This document shows, piece by piece, positions 59,655 through 64,000 of a DNA stretch of 64,000 nucleotides (within the stretch, counting starts at the first letter, position 1; every line of letters starts with the position of its first letter). Below the pieces are notes generated by a model that did no database searches, was not told the origin of the DNA, and saw only the letters and a program-made list of their open reading frames with translations. Made by a program: the position numbers and the translations under genes. The DNA comes from Bacteroidota bacterium (GTDB lineage: Bacteria; Bacteroidota; Bacteroidia; Bacteroidales; F082): positions 1 through 64,000 of the forward strand of contig JAHJTC010000017.1 of assembly GCA_018830105.1 (NCBI GenBank). The letters run 5' to 3'.

Positions 59655-59998
59655 AATTTATTACGGTCTTAATTGCCACGTGCTTAAACTTTTTAGTGCG
59701 ATGACACGGATTTAATGTATTAATTGTCAATATTTTACTAAGCAAAAAGCTGACATTAATGACAGCTACAAGACGGTCATCAAACTTCAAAGACAAGCTG
59801 CTGTCGGGCATGCTTCAGTATGGCAAAGTTAATACGAAAGCTGTTTTAGTTAAAAATTATTTGCAAAACATATTTACTGATTATTATTGGATGGAGATTT
59901 GTACCGCAAATGCGGTACTCACCTTTTGTGATTTACCGTTTTTTACTATCGGCCCAGCAGGGCTTTGATATAATCCCGTAGAGATGAAAGTATGGCAG
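59655..59998. other. Spacer upstream of the repeat array
   Basis: A 69-codon plus-strand frame (59759-59968) is not protein-like. No other signal is seen. Confidence 0.4.
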
Positions 59999-60800
59999 AA
60001 CCCAATTGATTGAAAAGTTTAAGCGTGCCGTAGGTACGACAGACAATAGTTGCTAAAATTTTAATCAGACAATAATGTTATAAATACATTGAAAATCGGC
60101 TTTCGCAATAAACATTAAACTTCTTTCCTGTACTTTTCCATGATGAAAAGTACACAAAAATCTAGCCCGAACGATGCTACCACGCGCTCTGAAAAAACAA
60201 CGCAAATCCTGGCAAAGGGTGCAGGCCTACAATGCCTTTCAATTTCCCTAAGCCACCTGATTCTGTCAGGCATTGTGCCCTGCAAACATCCCCGCCTTTA
60301 AGGGCGGGTCTGCTTTGCCGGATTTCCAGTTGCTTTTTCATTCACCCTGCCGCCGGCTCGCCGTTCGCGCATTCCTGCGCACCCATCCCGGTGTAATATA
60401 GGGCATGAAGGTAAAGCCTTGGCGTGAAAATGTCCTAAATCAAGATGGAACCCAATTGATTGAAAAATTTAAGCGTGCCGTAGGTAGGACAGACAATAGA
60501 TACTAAATTTTTAATCAGACAATAATGTTATAAATACATTGAAAATCGGCTTTCGCAATAAACATTAGCTTCTTTCTTGTACTTTTCCATGATGAAAAGT
60601 ACACAAAAATCTTGCCCGAACGATGCTGCCACGCGCTCTGAAAAAAAAACGGAAATCCTGGCAAAGGGTTTGGCATGAAAATGTCCTATATCACTATGGA
60701 TACCAATTGATTGAAAAATTTAAGCGTGCTGTAAGTACGACAGAAATTAGATGCTAAGAAAAATAATAATCGGACAATAGTGTTATATTCCAACCATCAA
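59999..60800. repeat. Repeat array of two units and a third partial unit
   Basis: Units start at 60001, 60451 and 60702 with CCAATTGATTGAAAA, TTTAAGCGTGC and ACGACAGACAATAG-like blocks. Unit 1 contains a full copy of the interspersed element (60107-60450). Unit 2 contains a shortened one (60557-60690), from which about 200 bases of the GC-rich right half are lost. No gene is seen. Confidence 0.75.
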
Positions 60801-60951
60801 TAACCCTCTGCGTGAAAAAAATGCTTCAAGCCAACAAACCCAAATCTCACCTTTTCCCTATCCGCCATCAAAAACCTATAACACCTTTTCAAAAAACATT
60901 AGCGCTCAAAACCTAAATTATTTACTTTCGTTCCGACTTAATTTACAATTT

Positions 60952-61470
60952 ATGGACATCATTTGGATTATTCTTGCTTTTGTTCTGGCATTCATAGGAT
61001 TAGCCGGTGCCATCATTCCAGGCCTGCCCGGGCCACCGATTGCCTTTCTTGCTCTGATTCTGATAAATTTGACCAAAAAAATAACCTACGAAGCAGAATT
61101 TTTCGTGACAGCAGGCGTAATTGCTCTTGTCATCACCCTGCTGGATTACTTTATTCCAATTTATGGCACCAAGAAGCTCGGCGGCAGTACAGCCGGTGTC
61201 TGGGGAAGTACCATCGGCTTAATTGTGGGAATACTTATCCTGCCGATGCTAGGTATTGTAATTGGGCCTTTTGGTTTACTGGGGATAATTGCAGCACCCT
61301 TTTTTGGTGCTTACCTGGGCGAGAAATGGGCAGGCAAAGCCGACGAAAACGCCTGGAAATCGGCATGGGGATCGTTTCTGGGATTTCTTGCCGGCACTTT
61401 CATCAAGCTGATTTATGCACTGGCAATCTTTTATGTGCTTGTGAAAGATCTTTTTGTTGCTTATTTTTGA
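60952..61470 (+). CDS. DUF456 family membrane protein
   Basis: 172 residues, about four to five glycine-rich membrane helices: IIWIILAFVLAFIGLAGAII, PGLPGPPIAFLALILINL, GGSTAGVWGSTIGLIVGIL and WGSFLGFLAGTFIKLIYAL. The layout and the PGLPG motif match DUF456, an uncharacterised bacterial family (YqgC-like). It starts a plus-strand run with the transketolase genes 44 bases downstream, perhaps co-transcribed. TACTTTCG at 60923-60930 is a near-match to the -7 box. Confidence 0.85.
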   Translation: MDIIWIILAFVLAFIGLAGAIIPGLPGPPIAFLALILINLTKKITYEAEFFVTAGVIALVITLLDYFIPIYGTKKLGGSTAGVWGSTIGLIVGILILPMLGIVIGPFGLLGIIAAPFFGAYLGEKWAGKADENAWKSAWGSFLGFLAGTFIKLIYALAIFYVLVKDLFVAYF

Positions 61471-61514
61471 TACATTGGTCAATCCTTATTCCTTTGTCAA
61501 TAACGATTTAACAT

Positions 61515-62336
61515 ATGGAACAGCTCCGGCAAAAAGCCTTTGAAATAAGAAAATATATTTTAAAAAGCCTTACAGCAGCAGGTTCCGGACATGCTGGCGG
61601 CTCATTGGGGCTGGCAGATATTTTTGCTGTCTTGTATTTTCACCAGCTCAGGCACAGACCACAGCAGCCCGACTGGCCTCAGCGCGATCGCCTGGTGCTT
61701 TCGATCGGTCATGTAGCTCCTGTGCTTTATGCTACACTGGCTTTGGCCGGGTATTTTCCAACGGAAGAATTGCTGCAGCTCCGCCAATTCGGAAGTCGGC
61801 TGCAGGGTCATCCGGGCAGAGAGCACGGACTGCCGGGCATTGAACTCTCTGCCGGTTCGCTCGGACAGGGTTTATCGGTAGCATTGGGTATGGCTTTGGC
61901 CGACAAAATGGATCAGAACGATCGCAGAACCTATTGCATTTTGGGAGATGGCGAGTTGCAGGAAGGCAGCGTTTGGGAAGCCATAATGGCCGCTGCTCAT
62001 CATCGTTGCCATAACTTATGTGCTGTTGTTGATCGCAACGGACTTCAAATTGACGGCAGCACAGAAGCCGTGATGCAGCTGGAGCCTTTGGCGGAGAAAT
62101 GGCGTTCATTTGGGTGGAACACATTGGAAATAAACGGACACCATATAACAGAAATCAAAGAAGCCTTTGCAAAAGCAGAGATGGAAAAACAAAAGCCAAC
62201 GGTTCTCATCGCCAAAACCATTATGGGCAAAGGTGTCAGCACCATTGAAAACGATTACCGCTGGCACGGTAAAGCCCCTTCTGAACAGGAATTGCCGCTA
62301 TTTCTCAACGAACTAAAAAACAGCCTGGGACTATGA
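61515..62336 (+). CDS. Transketolase, N-terminal (TPP-binding) subunit
   Basis: 273 residues: the first third to half of a transketolase, encoded as a separate subunit as in many Bacteroidota, archaea and clostridia. GSGHAGGSLGLADIFAVLYF, GHVAPVLYA, LPGIELSAGSLGQGLSVALGMA and the TPP/Mg motif GDGELQEGSVWEA are present. With its partner it transfers two-carbon units between sugar phosphates in the non-oxidative pentose phosphate pathway. Its stop overlaps the ATG of the partner gene (ATGA), so the two are translationally coupled. Confidence 0.93.
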   Translation: MEQLRQKAFEIRKYILKSLTAAGSGHAGGSLGLADIFAVLYFHQLRHRPQQPDWPQRDRLVLSIGHVAPVLYATLALAGYFPTEELLQLRQFGSRLQGHPGREHGLPGIELSAGSLGQGLSVALGMALADKMDQNDRRTYCILGDGELQEGSVWEAIMAAAHHRCHNLCAVVDRNGLQIDGSTEAVMQLEPLAEKWRSFGWNTLEINGHHITEIKEAFAKAEMEKQKPTVLIAKTIMGKGVSTIENDYRWHGKAPSEQELPLFLNELKNSLGL

Positions 62337-63298
62337 ATGAATTCCAAAATAAGGGGGATAAAGCAAGCCGAACAGGCTTTGGAGAGGGCGTGAAATTGGC
62401 TGCCACAAAACATAAACAGCTGGTCGGACTTGGCGTTGATATCACGCAATCTGTCGGGATGCATTTTTTTGCTGAAGCCTTCCCCGAACGGTTTTTATCG
62501 CTGGGTATTGCTGAGCAAAATGCTATTGGCGTAGCAGCAGGTCTGGCGCTGAGTGGCAAAATTCCGGTTTTTGCGACCTATGGCGTTTTCGCGGCACATC
62601 GTGCTGCTGATCAGATACGTATTTCATTATGCTATAATAATTTGCATGCCATTATCGGAGGTGCCCATGCCGGAATTTCAGTAGGCCCGGATGGGGCAAC
62701 CCATCAGGCGCTGGAAGATATTGCCTGCATGCGTGTGTTACCCAATATGACTGTGATATCGCCCTGCGACGCCACCCAAGCAAGCCTTGCTGTGCAACAA
62801 GCCGTTGAGTCGCTGACAGGGCCGGTGTATATCCGCTTTGGACGTGAAGCGGTGCCCGATTTCACGGATGAACAGCAAAGTTTTGAAATTGGAAAAGCGC
62901 AGCGTCTCAGAGCGGGCAAAAACCTGACAATCATCGCTACCGGACATATGGTCTGGGAAGCACTGCAAGCAGCCAAAATGCTGGAAAAATCAGGCATCGC
63001 TGCTGCTGTTATCAATATGCATACCATCAAACCCCTTGACGAAAAAGCCTGCCTGCAAGCTGCCCGAGAAACAGGTCGTATCGTAACTGTTGAAGAGCAT
63101 CAAATTACCGGCGGACTGGGGGCTGCTGTTGCAGAGTGTTGCTCATCACATGCGCCTGTCCCCATTCTCCGGCTGGGCATAAACGATAGCTTTGGAGAAT
63201 CAGGGAAACCCGAAGAGTTAATGCAAAAGCATGGCCTGAACAGCGAAGGCATTTCAGCGGCCATCACCCGATGGTTAAATGGTGAACTGTTGCCATAA
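62333..63298 (+). CDS. Transketolase, C-terminal subunit
   Basis: 321 residues: the pyrimidine-binding (Pyr) and C-terminal domains. GLGVDITQSVGMHFFAEAFPERFLSLGIAEQNAIGVAAGLAL contains the catalytic glutamate (in GIAEQN) that activates TPP, followed by GPDGATHQALEDIACMR and a C-terminal domain (~190-320) with MHTIKPLD and EEHQITGGLGAAVAE. Pairs with the 273-residue protein to form the active enzyme. Together their length (594) is near that of related fused enzymes. The start overlaps the upstream stop by four bases. Confidence 0.93.
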   Translation: MNEFQNKGDKASRTGFGEGVKLAATKHKQLVGLGVDITQSVGMHFFAEAFPERFLSLGIAEQNAIGVAAGLALSGKIPVFATYGVFAAHRAADQIRISLCYNNLHAIIGGAHAGISVGPDGATHQALEDIACMRVLPNMTVISPCDATQASLAVQQAVESLTGPVYIRFGREAVPDFTDEQQSFEIGKAQRLRAGKNLTIIATGHMVWEALQAAKMLEKSGIAAAVINMHTIKPLDEKACLQAARETGRIVTVEEHQITGGLGAAVAECCSSHAPVPILRLGINDSFGESGKPEELMQKHGLNSEGISAAITRWLNGELLP

Positions 63299-63322
63299 AC
63301 TATTTTCCATATTTTGGAAAAC

Positions 63323-63352
63323 TTTGTAAAAATGGCAAAATATTTACATTTT
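63323..63352 (+). promoter_or_regulatory. Candidate promoter of the small lipoprotein gene
   Basis: TTTG (63323-63326), 18 bases, TACATTTT (63345-63352), a 7/8 match to TAnnTTTG; a second -7-like TATCTTTT lies at 63395-63402. Confidence 0.4.
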
Positions 63353-63454
63353 AATGAACCTCTCATAAGGCTATATATTTGTTTTATACATATTTATCTT
63401 TTATGGCATGCTGATTGATTAATGTGAGATGCTAACCATAAATAATATACAGCT

Positions 63455-63814
63455 ATGCGAAAGCTACAACTTTTATTAATCCTTATTGTATTCCTAACCG
63501 CTTCGTGCAAAAAAGACCGTGAAGTGCCGGTGCAGCCGTTGCCTGACAGCATGGAGCAGCTCAATGTTCCGGCTGACTTCGACTGGAAAACAACCCACGA
63601 GTACAATTTTACTTTTACTTCATCAAGTGATGGTATTGTGACAGTAGTTTCTCAAAACGGGACTGTTTTTCACAAAGCGATGCTCAGCGCAGGACAAGAA
63701 TTGTCCGTAAAACTAAGTCTTCCCGCTTACCTCGAAAATATTCAGGTGAAGCAATTGGGTCGCATTGTTGAACGCGAGCTCAATCAAAATTCGATTGAAA
63801 TCAACTTTCAATAA
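63455..63814 (+). CDS. Small lipoprotein of unknown function
   Basis: 119 residues. Signal peptide with lipobox LTASC (Cys18), followed by KK and then a strand-rich domain of ~95 residues: FDWKTTHEYNFTFTSSSDG, VVSQNGTVFHKAML, LPAYLENIQVKQLGR. No family was recognised. It precedes another exported protein gene by 47 bases on the same strand, so the two are probably in one operon. Confidence 0.65.
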   Translation: MRKLQLLLILIVFLTASCKKDREVPVQPLPDSMEQLNVPADFDWKTTHEYNFTFTSSSDGIVTVVSQNGTVFHKAMLSAGQELSVKLSLPAYLENIQVKQLGRIVERELNQNSIEINFQ

Positions 63815-63861
63815 GCAAAAACAGGCCTTACAAAATTCCTTATCCCCAAAAAACCAACAAT

Positions 63862-64000
63862 ATGAAAAAGAATTCATACCTTAAAATATTGCTGATTCTC
63901 ATCATTACCAGTATTGCTACTGTTGATCTGTCAGCACAATCCGCTATCACAGAAATATCAGCTACCACAAGCGACTTACCCGATAGCGAAACCTACTCTG
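63862..64000 (+). CDS. Start of an exported protein (truncated by the window end)
   Basis: 46 codons before the edge. MKKNSYLKILLILIITSIA and a cleavage site near LSAQ give a clear signal peptide; the mature part begins SAITEISATTSDLPDSETYS. The remaining sequence lies outside the window, so no family can be assigned. Confidence 0.65.
   Translation, partial: MKKNSYLKILLILIITSIATVDLSAQSAITEISATTSDLPDSETYS

Noticed and set aside
59759..59968. 69-codon plus-strand frame before the repeat array
   Set aside because: No homology-like pattern, start signal or partner; probably random.
60963..61511. 182-codon frame overlapping the DUF456 gene
   Set aside because: It is the +2 shadow of the DUF456 gene, rich in Cys, Arg and His without any helices or motifs; the other frame matches a known family.

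Overview
The window comes from a member of the Bacteroidota. Evidence: type IX secretion (T9SS) C-terminal sorting domains (50148-52121, 53351-56203 and a fragment at 22794-23036), many lipoproteins with a Cys-Lys-Lys or similar start after the lipobox, promoter elements fitting the Bacteroidota consensus TTG-N18-21-TAnnTTTG (clearest at the toxin-antitoxin pair, the tRNA gene and the Crp gene), and Shine-Dalgarno motifs that are mostly absent. No rRNA, CRISPR array, intact transposase or integrase was seen, and the species cannot be named from the sequence.

Region 1, about 1-23.0 kb, is an AT-rich accessory block in which every supported gene lies on the minus strand. It holds a MazF/PemK-type toxin-antitoxin pair, a GIY-YIG nuclease, two beta-lactamase-fold serine hydrolases, an eight-gene run headed by a small membrane protein and an ECF sigma factor and ending in esterases and small membrane proteins, a CocE/S15-like hydrolase, a TPR/AraC one-component regulator, a second ECF sigma/membrane-partner set, an ATP-grasp enzyme, an apolipoprotein N-acyltransferase-like protein and a C45-type acyltransferase/hydrolase. 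The spacers are built from mosaic repeats: a perfect 94-bp hairpin repeat, a direct repeat of about 345 bp upstream of two unrelated genes, and a 30-bp motif at three gene ends. There are also long imperfect inverted repeats just downstream of some genes (best at 1217-1340). Gene scraps (an alcohol-dehydrogenase N-terminus at 14083-14247 and a T9SS tail at 22794-23036) show a history of rearrangement. The block looks like a capture or shuffling zone.

Region 2, about 23.5-46.5 kb, is less AT-rich and mixed in strand. It carries a Swi2/Snf2 ATPase and then an unusual three-gene module: two paralogous lipoproteins, each with two solute-binding (SBP_bac_3-like) domains, followed by a STAS-unknown-kinase-like fusion. 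After that come a metallophosphoesterase lipoprotein, a long-chain acyl-CoA synthetase, an AbgT transporter, an AIM24 protein, a two-repeat lipoprotein and a 2TM potassium channel with a TrkA domain. An acetate-type uptake locus follows (DUF485 protein, ActP-like symporter with a large extra domain, probable porin), divergent from a Crp/Fnr regulator and a second metallophosphoesterase.

Region 3, about 46.5-64 kb, starts with a 108-bp duplication of a convergent gene junction that brackets an interspersed repeat. It continues with a membrane Cache-PAS-PAS-CBS-DUF294 protein, an FG-GAP/VCBS repeat T9SS protein, a UPF0213-type GIY-YIG protein, a PID-CTERM-like peptide next to a lamin-tail/T9SS protein, an SDR enzyme, tRNA-Arg(ACG), a lipoprotein, an AI-2E family protein, a repeat array, a DUF456 protein, a split transketolase, a small lipoprotein and a truncated exported ORF at the window edge.
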